The position numbers were made by a program, and so were the translations under genes. This document shows positions 1 to 5,571 of a DNA stretch of 7,701 nt, in pieces; position 1 is the stretch's first letter; each line of letters starts with the position of its first letter. This stretch comes from an uncultured Rhodanobacteraceae bacterium (GTDB lineage: Bacteria; Pseudomonadota; Gammaproteobacteria; Xanthomonadales; Ahniellaceae), in contig CALMWD010000092.1 in the NCBI GenBank assembly GCA_937873105.1, positions 1 to 7,701 of the forward strand. The letters run 5' to 3'. The notes under the pieces are model-generated. The model saw only the letters and a list, made by a program, of their open reading frames with translations, was not told the origin of the DNA and did not search any database.

Positions 1-359
1 AGGGCGCGCGCCGCGTCGGCCACGCCCTTGAATTCGGACAGCTGCGCGATCACGGCGGCCGCGCCGGCATCGCCGAACCAGCGCATCGCCGCCGTGCAGT
101 CGCCCTGGCGATAGGCGGCCAGGCCGAGGTAGTACTGCGGCACGTAGGGCGCGAAGCGCTGTCCGTACAGCTTGACGCGCACCTTGGGCACGGGATTGCC
201 GGCCAGGGCCTGCTGCATCTCGCGCTCGACATCGGCCCATTTCGCGTCGGCCGCGGCCTCCTGGCCGCGCGCATAGGCACGGTAGTCGGCCAGGGCTGCG
301 ACCGGCAGACCGAGTGCGATCACCATCGACCACGCGAGAAGACGACTAGAGCCCGGCAC
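1..359 (-). CDS. Exported TPR-like protein encoded after the kinase (C-terminus cut by window edge)
   Basis: The frame is open from a GTG at 359-357 to the window edge, giving 119 residues with no stop, so the C-terminus is missing. I chose the GTG because an AAGGAG Shine-Dalgarno lies 10 nt upstream (375-370), inside the last codons of the kinase gene. It also gives a complete signal peptide: basic start (SSR), hydrophobic core and an ALA-D cleavage site after about residue 24. An ATG at 326-324 would cut into that signal peptide. The mature part is soluble and helical. Residues 77-97 (YYLGLAAYRQGDCTAAMRWF) resemble a TPR helix pair, preceded by a distinctive LYGQRF-PYVPQYYLG stretch at 64-80. 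The start overlaps the kinase stop by 14 bp, so co-transcription and translational coupling are likely, and the product should sit on the same side of the membrane as the kinase's C-terminal region. The exact family is not recognised; a binding partner or accessory of the kinase is inferred. Confidence 0.75.
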   Translation of the reverse strand, partial: MPGSSRLLAWSMVIALGLPVAALADYRAYARGQEAAADAKWADVEREMQQALAGNPVPKVRVKLYGQRFAPYVPQYYLGLAAYRQGDCTAAMRWFGDAGAAAVIAQLSEFKGVADAARA

Positions 360-3300
360 GACGCAGATACTCCTTGGCATCGAGTGCCGCGAACGCGGAC
401 GAGCTGACGGTTTCGGCCTTGGCCCGGACCGTGGCCTGGGCGCTGGCGCGCGCGCCGCTCGGATGCTTGAACTGGACGCGATAGACGCCGGCCGGCACGC
501 GCAGACGCAGCGGCGTGGTGCGGTCGGACGGCAACTCGACGGAGGTCTTGCGCTGCAGGTCGGTGACCGATTCGACTTCGCCCCAAGGCAGGGCCAACAG
601 GATCAGGTCGCCGGCGGTCGCGGCCAGGCGCAGGCGCTCTTCCTCCTGCAGTCGCGTCCGCGCGGCCGCGATCGCCGCCGTCAGCGGCGCCGAGTCGCCG
701 AACTGGCGGCGATACTTCGCGTACAGGGCGTCGACTTCGGCCAGCGCGGCCATCGCCGTGGCGCTCTCGGCCGATTCGCGCAAGGCGTCGAGCAGCCGCT
801 CGCGCGCCGTGGCCGCATCGACGTCGCGGGCATTGGCTTTCAGCAAGTTCGCCAGCGACGTCATCGCGGCATCGAAGGCCCGGGCATCGAGCGGACGCTG
901 TGCCGCCGTCGCGAGCACGCGATCCAGCGTATCGCGGCGCTGCGCCTCGGCGGCCTGCGCCTGCTGCTGCCGGGTGAGTTGCTGGACCAGGGCCGGCGCG
1001 TCGCGTTCGCCCGGGTAGCGTTGCCGCACTTGTTCGGCCAGCGCCAACGCGGCATCGACGCGGTCGGCCTTGGCCAGCGCGCGCGCGGCGTCGAGCGCGC
1101 TGCGCGACAGGCCATCCTGGAGACGCCGGGCCTCGCGGTTGCCGGGATCGAGCCGGAGCAATTCATCGAGCGCTTCGGCGGCGTTCTGGCCGCGCGGCTC
1201 GAAGAACTGCTGTTGCGCCAGCGCCTGCTGCGCCTGACCGAGCAGGCCGGCGACACGGCGCTGGTCGGCGCTGAGCTTGCCCTCGACCTCGCGCTTGAAC
1301 GCCGCGACATCGGCGGCGTCGGGCTGCACCCGCAAGGCCAGCTCGGTCATGGTCAGGGCGGCGGTGGCGTCGGCACGCGCAAACGCCGCGCGGGCGTCGA
1401 CCAGCAGGGCCGAGGCGAGCTGTCCAGCGCGCGCTTCGGCCGCCGCGGCGTCGAGCCGTCGCAATCCGTCCAGCGATTCGAGTGCATTGTCGCCGGCCGG
1501 CTCGGCATAACGGCGCGCCCGCAACTGGCTGTCGAAGCGCTGCTGCAGCGCCGCGACTTCGGCGGCGCGTTCCGCTGCGGTCCGGGCGCCGCCGATCTCG
1601 TCGCGCAGCTTGCGCCATTCGGCGTCGTTGCCGAGCGCGGACGCGAGCGCATCGAGCCGGGTCTGGGCGCCGTCGAGATCGCCGCGGGCCAGGGCGTCGC
1701 GGCTGGGCGCGAGCAAGCGCGACAGCAGCTTCTGCCGGGCCGCGCCCAGGGCCGCATCGGCCGGCGCGATCTGCGCGGCCTGGCGCAGGTAGCCATAGGC
1801 GCCATCCGCGCCGAGGTCGCGACCTGCGGCGGCGGCGGCCTCGGCCTTGGCCAGCAGGTCCTTGACCTGGGCGGCCTGCTCGCTGCGCGTGCGTGCGTCC
1901 GCGATCGCGGCGCGCAGGGTCGCGATCTCCGCGTCTTCGGGCGCGAGCGAACCGGCGAAGCCGAGCGCGGCTTCGGCGTCGATGAACTCGCCGGCCTCGT
2001 TGCGGCGGCGGGCCTCGGCCTTCAGCGCCGCGACCAGCGCCGCGGTGCGCTGCAGGGTGCCGGAATAATTCGGCGCGCGCTGCTGCACGGCCTGCAGGAG
2101 ATCGAGGGCGTTGTCCCCGATCGGCGGCGGGGTCAGCTTCTGGTCGCCGATGTAGCGATCGACGACGACGAGCCGGGCGTCGACCTCGCCGCGAATGCGC
2201 GGATCGATGTCTTCGCCCGGACGCAACGCCCACCACGCCGCACCGGCGACGACCAGGGCCACCGTGGCGGCGACGCCGATCCACAGCCCGCGCCCGCTGC
2301 GCGCGGGAGCGGCCGGGGCCATGGCCGGCTTCAGGGTCGGATTCGAGATCGCGGTCGGCGCGGACGGATCGAAGGCCGGGCGTGCCACCTGGGTGGCCGC
2401 GGGCGACTGCGGCTGCGGCAGCTTCTGCCGCGACGGCGCGCCCGGCTGCACCGGGTCGAGCGCCGTCGACGAACTCACCGAGAAGCCGAGCGCGCGCAAC
2501 TGTTCGGACGAACTCTGGTTCGGATCGGCCTGCAGCCGCGCCCACAGCCGATCGTTGTTGACGACGATCGCCTTGAGCGCCTTGGTGAATTCCTTGAGGT
2601 TGGCGTAACGCTCGTCGCGGTTCTTCGCGAGCATGCGGTCCAGCACCGGCTGGAACTCGGCGAACTGCGGCGGCAACGGCGGAGGCGGATTGGTCAGGTG
2701 CGCCATCAGCACGGCGATCGGGGTCTCGCCCTGGAACGGCGGCCGCCCGGTCAGCAGCTCGTAGAACATCACGCCGAGGCTGTAGAGGTCGGAGCGGCCG
2801 TCCACCTCGAGCGCGTTGATCTGCTCCGGACTCATGTAGGTCGGCGTGCCGACCAGCATGCCGGTCTGGGTCAGGCGCGTCTGCGAGGCATCCTGCTGGC
2901 GCGCGATGCCGAAGTCGGTCAGGACCGGCGTCAGCTCGTCCCGGAACATGATGTTCGCGGGCTTGAGGTCGCGGTGCACGATGCCGTGGTCGTGCGCGAA
3001 CTGCAGCGCGCCGGCGATCTGCACGACGATCGCGACCGCCTCGGCCAGGGACAGGCCGCTGCGCATCTTCTCGTGCAGCGTGCCGCCTTCCAGGTATTCC
3101 ATCGAGATGTAGGTCGCGGCATCGCTCTTGACGATGTCGTAGACAGCGACGATGTTCCGGTGCGGCAGCTTGGCCAGGGTGCGCCCTTCGACCAGGAAGC
3201 GGCGCTCGAACTTGTCGGCGTCGTCGATGTTCCGGCGCATCACCTTGATCGCGACCTTGCGGTCGAGCGAACTCTGGATGGCCAGGTACACCGTCGCCAT

Positions 3301-3366
3301 GCCGCCCACCCCGAGTTCGCGGACCAGCTCGTAACCGGGGATGTTGAAAGCGGGCGCTGAGCTCAT
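346..3366 (-). CDS. Transmembrane Ser/Thr protein kinase with periplasmic helical repeats and PEGA-like C-terminus
   Basis: A 1006-residue Hanks-type protein kinase that phosphorylates Ser/Thr in the cytoplasm. The kinase domain (about residues 12-265) has the Gly loop LGVGGMATVY (18-27), ATP-anchoring Lys41 in VAIK, probable alpha-C Glu60, catalytic HRDLKPANIM (131-140; Asp133, Asn138), DFG (151-153), a Thr-rich activation loop and GTPTYMSPEQ (173-182), so it looks active. A Pro/Ala-rich linker (275-358) leads to one membrane helix (about 359-381, ending WWALRPGED). The remaining ~620 residues should be periplasmic: about five degenerate ~100-aa helical units (411-912), then a beta-rich PEGA-like segment (919-983). 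The ATG at 3366 is chosen because the conserved N-terminal FNIPGYELVRELG follows directly. No clear Shine-Dalgarno is visible, but a promoter lies just upstream. It shares 14 bp with the downstream exported-protein gene. PASTA repeats, usual in Gram-positive PknB kinases, are absent. Activity and topology are firm predictions; ligand and substrates are unknown. Confidence 0.95.
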   Translation of the reverse strand: MSSAPAFNIPGYELVRELGVGGMATVYLAIQSSLDRKVAIKVMRRNIDDADKFERRFLVEGRTLAKLPHRNIVAVYDIVKSDAATYISMEYLEGGTLHEKMRSGLSLAEAVAIVVQIAGALQFAHDHGIVHRDLKPANIMFRDELTPVLTDFGIARQQDASQTRLTQTGMLVGTPTYMSPEQINALEVDGRSDLYSLGVMFYELLTGRPPFQGETPIAVLMAHLTNPPPPLPPQFAEFQPVLDRMLAKNRDERYANLKEFTKALKAIVVNNDRLWARLQADPNQSSSEQLRALGFSVSSSTALDPVQPGAPSRQKLPQPQSPAATQVARPAFDPSAPTAISNPTLKPAMAPAAPARSGRGLWIGVAATVALVVAGAAWWALRPGEDIDPRIRGEVDARLVVVDRYIGDQKLTPPPIGDNALDLLQAVQQRAPNYSGTLQRTAALVAALKAEARRRNEAGEFIDAEAALGFAGSLAPEDAEIATLRAAIADARTRSEQAAQVKDLLAKAEAAAAAGRDLGADGAYGYLRQAAQIAPADAALGAARQKLLSRLLAPSRDALARGDLDGAQTRLDALASALGNDAEWRKLRDEIGGARTAAERAAEVAALQQRFDSQLRARRYAEPAGDNALESLDGLRRLDAAAAEARAGQLASALLVDARAAFARADATAALTMTELALRVQPDAADVAAFKREVEGKLSADQRRVAGLLGQAQQALAQQQFFEPRGQNAAEALDELLRLDPGNREARRLQDGLSRSALDAARALAKADRVDAALALAEQVRQRYPGERDAPALVQQLTRQQQAQAAEAQRRDTLDRVLATAAQRPLDARAFDAAMTSLANLLKANARDVDAATARERLLDALRESAESATAMAALAEVDALYAKYRRQFGDSAPLTAAIAAARTRLQEEERLRLAATAGDLILLALPWGEVESVTDLQRKTSVELPSDRTTPLRLRVPAGVYRVQFKHPSGARASAQATVRAKAETVSSSAFAALDAKEYLRRAGL
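370..375 (-). promoter_or_regulatory. Shine-Dalgarno deciding the GTG start at 359
   Basis: AAGGAG on the minus strand, 10 nt before the GTG at 359-357. It lies in the kinase codons for Lys-Glu near the C-terminus (KEYLRRAGL), so the ribosome site of the second gene is embedded in the first. It supports a start that overlaps the kinase stop rather than the internal ATG at 326. Confidence 0.6.
418..612 (-). other. PEGA-like C-terminal domain of the kinase
   Basis: Kinase residues 919-983 follow the PEGA pattern: a first strand and turn (GDLILLALPWGEVESV), then TTPLRLRVPAGVYRVQF, matching the family's 'P-G-V ... TPL ... L-P-A-G-x-Y/H-x-V' signature, and a final Gly-containing strand. PEGA domains are extracytoplasmic beta domains thought to bind surface polymers or proteins. 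The usual 'DG' after the first strand is not present, and the central turn is longer than usual, so this is a divergent member. The position at the extreme C-terminus of a periplasmic region suits a sensor role, which is inference. Confidence 0.55.
631..2136 (-). repeat. Five degenerate ~100-aa helical repeats in the kinase periplasmic region
   Basis: Protein-level repeat seen by aligning the kinase C-terminal region with itself. Each unit opens with a GDNAL-like motif and a short helix ending in a Leu-rich stretch: GDNALDLLQAVQQRAP (417-432), GADGAYGYLRQAAQIAP (519-535), GDNALESLDGLRRLD (625-639), GQNAAEALDELLRLDP (726-741), and a weaker fifth at about 831-848 (FDAAMTSLANLL). Spacings are about 102, 106, 101 and 105 residues. 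Three are preceded by an aromatic or acidic-Pro lead such as YAEP or FFEP. The units are TPR-like or alpha-solenoid in character, with long charged coiled-coil-like helices between openings. Divergence among copies indicates old duplication. Confidence 0.65.
2224..2292 (-). other. Single transmembrane helix of the kinase
   Basis: Residues 359-381 form an uncharged hydrophobic run (core GVAATVALVVAGAAWW) flanked by Arg on the kinase side (RSGRG) and by an acidic patch (GEDIDP) on the other. By the positive-inside rule the N-terminal kinase is cytoplasmic and the repeat region is periplasmic. No other hydrophobic stretch of membrane length is seen in this protein. Confidence 0.85.
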
Positions 3367-3392
3367 CGGGGCAACAGGGCGGAATGCGCCGG

Positions 3393-3420
3393 ATCATAAC
3401 ATCGCGTTCCGGCGCGCCAA
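3393..3420 (-). promoter_or_regulatory. Candidate sigma-70 promoter for the kinase operon
   Basis: On the minus strand a TATGAT -10 box (3398-3393, 5 of 6 matches to TATAAT) lies 16 bp from TTGGCG (3420-3415, 4 of 6 matches to TTGACA). The -10 box ends 26 nt before the kinase ATG, predicting a short leader of about 20 nt. It is the best AT-rich element in an otherwise GC-rich intergenic region. It is a consensus match by eye, not a mapped start. Confidence 0.5.
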
Positions 3421-3438
3421 GCCGGGCGTTCCGAGTGA

Positions 3439-3465
3439 TTGCTCGGCGACATTCCGGATTACACT
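3439..3465 (+). promoter_or_regulatory. Weak candidate promoter for the porin gene
   Basis: TTGCTC (3439-3444) and TACACT (3460-3465) are separated by 15 bp, with 3 of 6 and 4 of 6 consensus matches. The implied leader is about 60 nt. A small inverted repeat, CCGAG and CTCGG around a 6-nt loop (3431-3446), overlaps the -35 side and could be an operator, but is short enough to be chance. The downstream gene must have a promoter in 3367-3531 because the upstream gene is divergent. Confidence 0.25.
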
Positions 3466-3531
3466 CGCGGCGAGACCCCGCGGGACCGGACATGCGGCGT
3501 CCTACTTTGCCCCAACCTCTGGAGGTTCGAC

Positions 3532-4320
3532 ATGCACAAGAAGTCGTTGTTCGCCCTGGCCCTGCTCGCCGCCCTGCCCTTCGCCGTTTCCGCGCAGGAC
3601 GAAGAAGGCGAGGAAAACGCCGGTCCCTGGACCTTTTCCGCCTCGGCCACGCTGACCAGCGACTATGTCTGGCGCGGCGTCTCGCAGTCGCAGGAAGACT
3701 GGGCGCTGCAGGGCGAATTCGCGTTCGAGCACGAGTCCGGCATCTACGGCGGCCTCTGGGGGTCGAGCGTGGATTTCATCCCGGAAGACGCCTCCTACCT
3801 CGACGAGGACGGCGCCAATCTCGAACTCGACGCCTACGTCGGCTATTCGTGGGAGTTCGCCGACAAGTGGGTGGGTGACGTGCAGGTGGTGCGCTACTTC
3901 TACCCGGGCACCGAGGAAGGCATCAACTACGACTACAACGAGCTGATCGGCTCGGTCAGCTACGACGAGATGATCACCGCGACGGTCGGTTACTCGAACG
4001 ACGTCTTCAATCTCGATGACGACGGTTTCTACTTCAGCCTGTCCGGCAGCTACGGCCTGCCCTGGTGGGACCTGAGCCTGGACGGCGAAGTCGGCCACTT
4101 CACGATCGGCAGCGGCGAGGCGTTCTACGACGACGAGGGCGAGTTCATCGGCGCCGACGACCTCAAGTACATGCACTACTCGCTGGGCCTGTCCAAGGAG
4201 TTCGGCCCGGTCAGCACCAGCCTGACCTGGGCGGATACCGACGAGGACGCCACCGCCTATTACGGCGAAGTCGCCGACCCGCGCCTGTTCTTCACGATCA
4301 CGCTGGCCACCGACCTGTAA
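3532..4320 (+). CDS. TorF family putative porin (Gcw_chp / TIGR02001-type outer-membrane protein)
   Basis: A 262-residue exported protein. The ATG at 3532 is fixed by GGAGG at 3521-3525 (6-nt spacer) and by a textbook signal peptide (MHKKSLFALALLAALPFAVSA, cleavage before QDEE at about residue 21). The mature N-terminus has the family hallmark FSASATLTSDYVWRGVSQS (35-53), followed by alternating beta-strand patterns such as AYVGYSWEF, VVRYFYPG, TATVGYSND, YFSLSGSYGLPWW, HYSLGLSKEF and a terminal LFFTITLATDL. This is the architecture of the Gcw_chp/TorF group, predicted outer-membrane beta barrels of uncertain substrate, usually about this length. The loops are very acidic (DEEGEE, DDEGE). In many proteobacteria a member of this family sits upstream of glnK-amtB, but no ammonium-transport gene is seen here. 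The gene stands alone between a divergent promoter region and a strong terminator, so it is probably monocistronic. Confidence 0.9.
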   Translation: MHKKSLFALALLAALPFAVSAQDEEGEENAGPWTFSASATLTSDYVWRGVSQSQEDWALQGEFAFEHESGIYGGLWGSSVDFIPEDASYLDEDGANLELDAYVGYSWEFADKWVGDVQVVRYFYPGTEEGINYDYNELIGSVSYDEMITATVGYSNDVFNLDDDGFYFSLSGSYGLPWWDLSLDGEVGHFTIGSGEAFYDDEGEFIGADDLKYMHYSLGLSKEFGPVSTSLTWADTDEDATAYYGEVADPRLFFTITLATDL

Positions 4321-4341
4321 TCCCCGCCCAAGGGCGCCCGG

Positions 4342-4373
4342 AAACGCCGCGGACCTCCGCGGCGTTTTCTTTT
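4342..4373 (+). terminator. Rho-independent terminator after the porin gene
   Basis: A perfect 11-bp stem, AAACGCCGCGG (4342-4352) pairing with CCGCGGCGTTT (4357-4367), closes a 4-nt ACCT loop and runs into TCTTTT. It begins 22 nt after the porin stop. The strong GC stem with a U-rich tail should end porin transcription, which isolates the sigma operon that starts less than 60 nt further on. Confidence 0.85.
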
Positions 4374-4431
4374 GGCGGCAGGGACTTGCGGCGCTTGCGA
4401 CCAAAACGCGTGGCGGCGCATCCTAGGTTCC

Positions 4432-4983
4432 GTGAGCAGCCATTTCGCCATCGACGTCCCGAACAGCCTGATCGAACGCGGCGCCCGCGGCGACATGCGC
4501 GCCTTCGAGCAGATCTATCGCCTGTTTGAGCGCCCGGTCTACACGCTGGCGCTGCGCATGCTCGGCGACGCCGACGAGGCGCAGGAAATCCTGCACGACG
4601 CCATGCTGCAGCTGTTCCGCAAGCTCGGCCAGTTCCGCGGCGACGCGCCGTTCTGGGGCTGGCTGCGCCAGATCGCGGTGAACGAGGCGCTGATGCGGCT
4701 GCGTCGCCGCGGCGTGGTCGAGACCGTGGACGAACTGCCCGAACCCGAGGACTGCGCCGCGGCGCCGCCGGAACACCAGCGCGACCTCGAACGCGCGCTC
4801 AACCGTCTGCCGCAGGTCACGCGCAGCGTGGTCTGGCTGTACCACGTCGAAGGTTATTCGCACGAGGAGATCGCCGAGAGCTTCGGCAAGTCGGTGAGCT
4901 TCTCGAAATCGCAGTTGGCGCGCGGCACCCAGAAGCTGCGCGCCTTGTACGAAGCGCCGCTGGCGCAGGTGGCCTATGCCTGA
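4432..4983 (+). CDS. ECF-type RNA polymerase sigma factor (sigma-70 family, RpoE-like)
   Basis: A 183-residue two-domain sigma factor from GTG at 4432. Region 2 spans about 22-92: AFEQIYRLFERPVYTLALRMLGDADEAQEI (24-53, core-binding helices), then FRGDAPFWGWLRQIAVNEALMRLRRRG (68-94), which melts and reads the -10 element. An acidic, Pro-rich linker (100-115) leads to region 4 (about 117-172) with LNRLPQVTRSVVWLYHVEGYSHEEIAESFG and a helix-turn-helix that reads the -35. The second helix reads KSVSFSKSQLARGTQKLR in place of the common S-x-GTVKSRLxRAR, a noticeable variant. An upstream in-frame TTG at 4372 lies in the terminator and adds sequence unlike the family, so it is rejected. The Shine-Dalgarno is weak (AGG at 4425-4427). 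The stop overlaps the start of the next gene by 8 bp (ATGCCTGA), indicating coupled translation. The regulon is unknown; envelope stress is inferred from its partners. Confidence 0.93.
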   Translation: MSSHFAIDVPNSLIERGARGDMRAFEQIYRLFERPVYTLALRMLGDADEAQEILHDAMLQLFRKLGQFRGDAPFWGWLRQIAVNEALMRLRRRGVVETVDELPEPEDCAAAPPEHQRDLERALNRLPQVTRSVVWLYHVEGYSHEEIAESFGKSVSFSKSQLARGTQKLRALYEAPLAQVAYA

Positions 4984-5548
4984 CGATCGTTTCCCGATGT
5001 TTCCCGCCGACGACGACCGCGACCTGGTCGCGGCCCTGCGCGCGTTGCCGATGGCGGCGCCGAAGCGCAGCGTCTTCGCCGAGCTCGAACGCGAACTCGC
5101 GAACGCCTCGGCATCCGCCGCGCCGTTGCCACGACGCCCGCGCGGCGCCTGGATCGCGCTCGCGGCCACCCTGGTCGCCGCCATCGCCGGCGTACGCCTG
5201 TTCCATCCGCAGGACCTCGGCGCCGTGGCCGAGATCTCGCCCTCGCCCGACACCCTGGCCCTGATCGCGCAGTCGCAGCAGCTCGACGAGATGCTGGCGA
5301 CGCTGGACGCGCGCAGCGTGCCGATCGATGCCGAAGCGGCCATGGCCAGCGCCGAACTCGAAGACCTGATCGGCCTGACCGCCCTGCAACTGAACGCGGC
5401 TCGCCGCGACGACGAGGCCCAGGCCCTGTGGTCGCGCCGCGTCGACCTGATGACCCGCCTGGCCGCGACCCGCGCCGGCGTCACCCTGAACCCCCTGTCC
5501 GACAACGGTGGCGCGTACCTGCAGAACGCGTCCTACCGGATCGACTGA
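4976..5548 (+). CDS. Single-pass membrane protein, probable anti-sigma factor or sigma regulator
   Basis: A 190-residue protein whose ATG (4976) lies inside the sigma gene's end; AGGTGG at 4967-4972 is a modest Shine-Dalgarno. The N-terminal ~56 residues are charged and helical (DRDLVAALRALPMAAPKRSVFAELERELA), like the short cytoplasmic sigma-binding part of anti-sigma factors. A basic stop (PRRPRG) and one membrane helix (about 58-76, AWIALAATLVAAIAGVRLF) follow. About 115 periplasmic residues remain, with two amphipathic helical blocks: 92-115 (DTLALIAQSQQLDEMLATLD) and 123-165 (including ARRDDEAQALWSRRVDLMTRL). The zinc-binding HxxxCxxC of the ZAS anti-sigma family is absent; there is no Cys. 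Position directly after an ECF sigma gene, coupled translation and type II-like topology make a membrane-tethered sigma regulator the best reading, but no domain proves it. It is followed 23 nt later by the PDZ gene. Confidence 0.75.
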   Translation: MPDDRFPMFPADDDRDLVAALRALPMAAPKRSVFAELERELANASASAAPLPRRPRGAWIALAATLVAAIAGVRLFHPQDLGAVAEISPSPDTLALIAQSQQLDEMLATLDARSVPIDAEAAMASAELEDLIGLTALQLNAARRDDEAQALWSRRVDLMTRLAATRAGVTLNPLSDNGGAYLQNASYRID

Positions 5549-5559
5549 CTGCCACCCGC

Positions 5560-5565
5560 AAGGAG
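5560..5565 (+). promoter_or_regulatory. Strong Shine-Dalgarno fixing the PDZ-gene start
   Basis: AAGGAG with a 6-nt spacer to the ATG at 5572, in the 23-nt gap after the regulator gene. It sets the start downstream of the longer open frame beginning at 5428, which would lack a signal peptide. It is much stronger than the sigma gene's own site, suggesting that the PDZ protein is made in larger amounts. Confidence 0.7.
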
Positions 5566-5571
5566 ATACCC

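Noticed and set aside
463..3360. A 965-aa open frame on the plus strand opposite nearly the whole kinase gene
   Set aside because: Its translation is Arg/Gln/Gly-rich with no domain, signal or start site. Long antisense frames without stops are expected opposite a GC-rich, Ala/Leu-rich gene, and the kinase on the other strand has every catalytic motif.
3477..3484. CCCGCGGG palindrome in the porin leader and GGCGCGCC at 3411-3418 as operators
   Set aside because: Short GC-only palindromes are expected by chance at this base composition, and nothing else supports them.
1163..3493. A 776-aa minus-strand frame overlapping the kinase in another phase
   Set aside because: The low-complexity Arg/Ala/Gly/Pro translation is typical of a shifted frame of GC-rich DNA. 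It lacks any motif and conflicts with the well-supported kinase.
4381..4405. sigmaE-type promoter GGGACTT with CCAAA as -10
   Set aside because: The spacer is about 13 bp against the usual 15-17, and the -10 match is poor. It is kept only as a hint under the control-region finding.
4372..4431. Longer N-terminus of the sigma factor starting at TTG 4372
   Set aside because: The start would lie in the terminator T-tract and adds 20 residues unlike ECF sigma N-termini. GTG at 4432 fits the family length.
4423..5505. A 360-aa minus-strand frame opposite the sigma and regulator genes
   Set aside because: Shadow of the coding strand: no Shine-Dalgarno, no recognisable domain, and it overlaps two well-supported plus-strand genes.
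5428..5571. Longer N-terminus of the PDZ protein starting at 5428
   Set aside because: It overlaps the regulator gene by 121 bp, is Arg/Pro-rich shifted-frame sequence and hides the signal peptide. The AAGGAG site and ATG at 5572 give a proper export signal.
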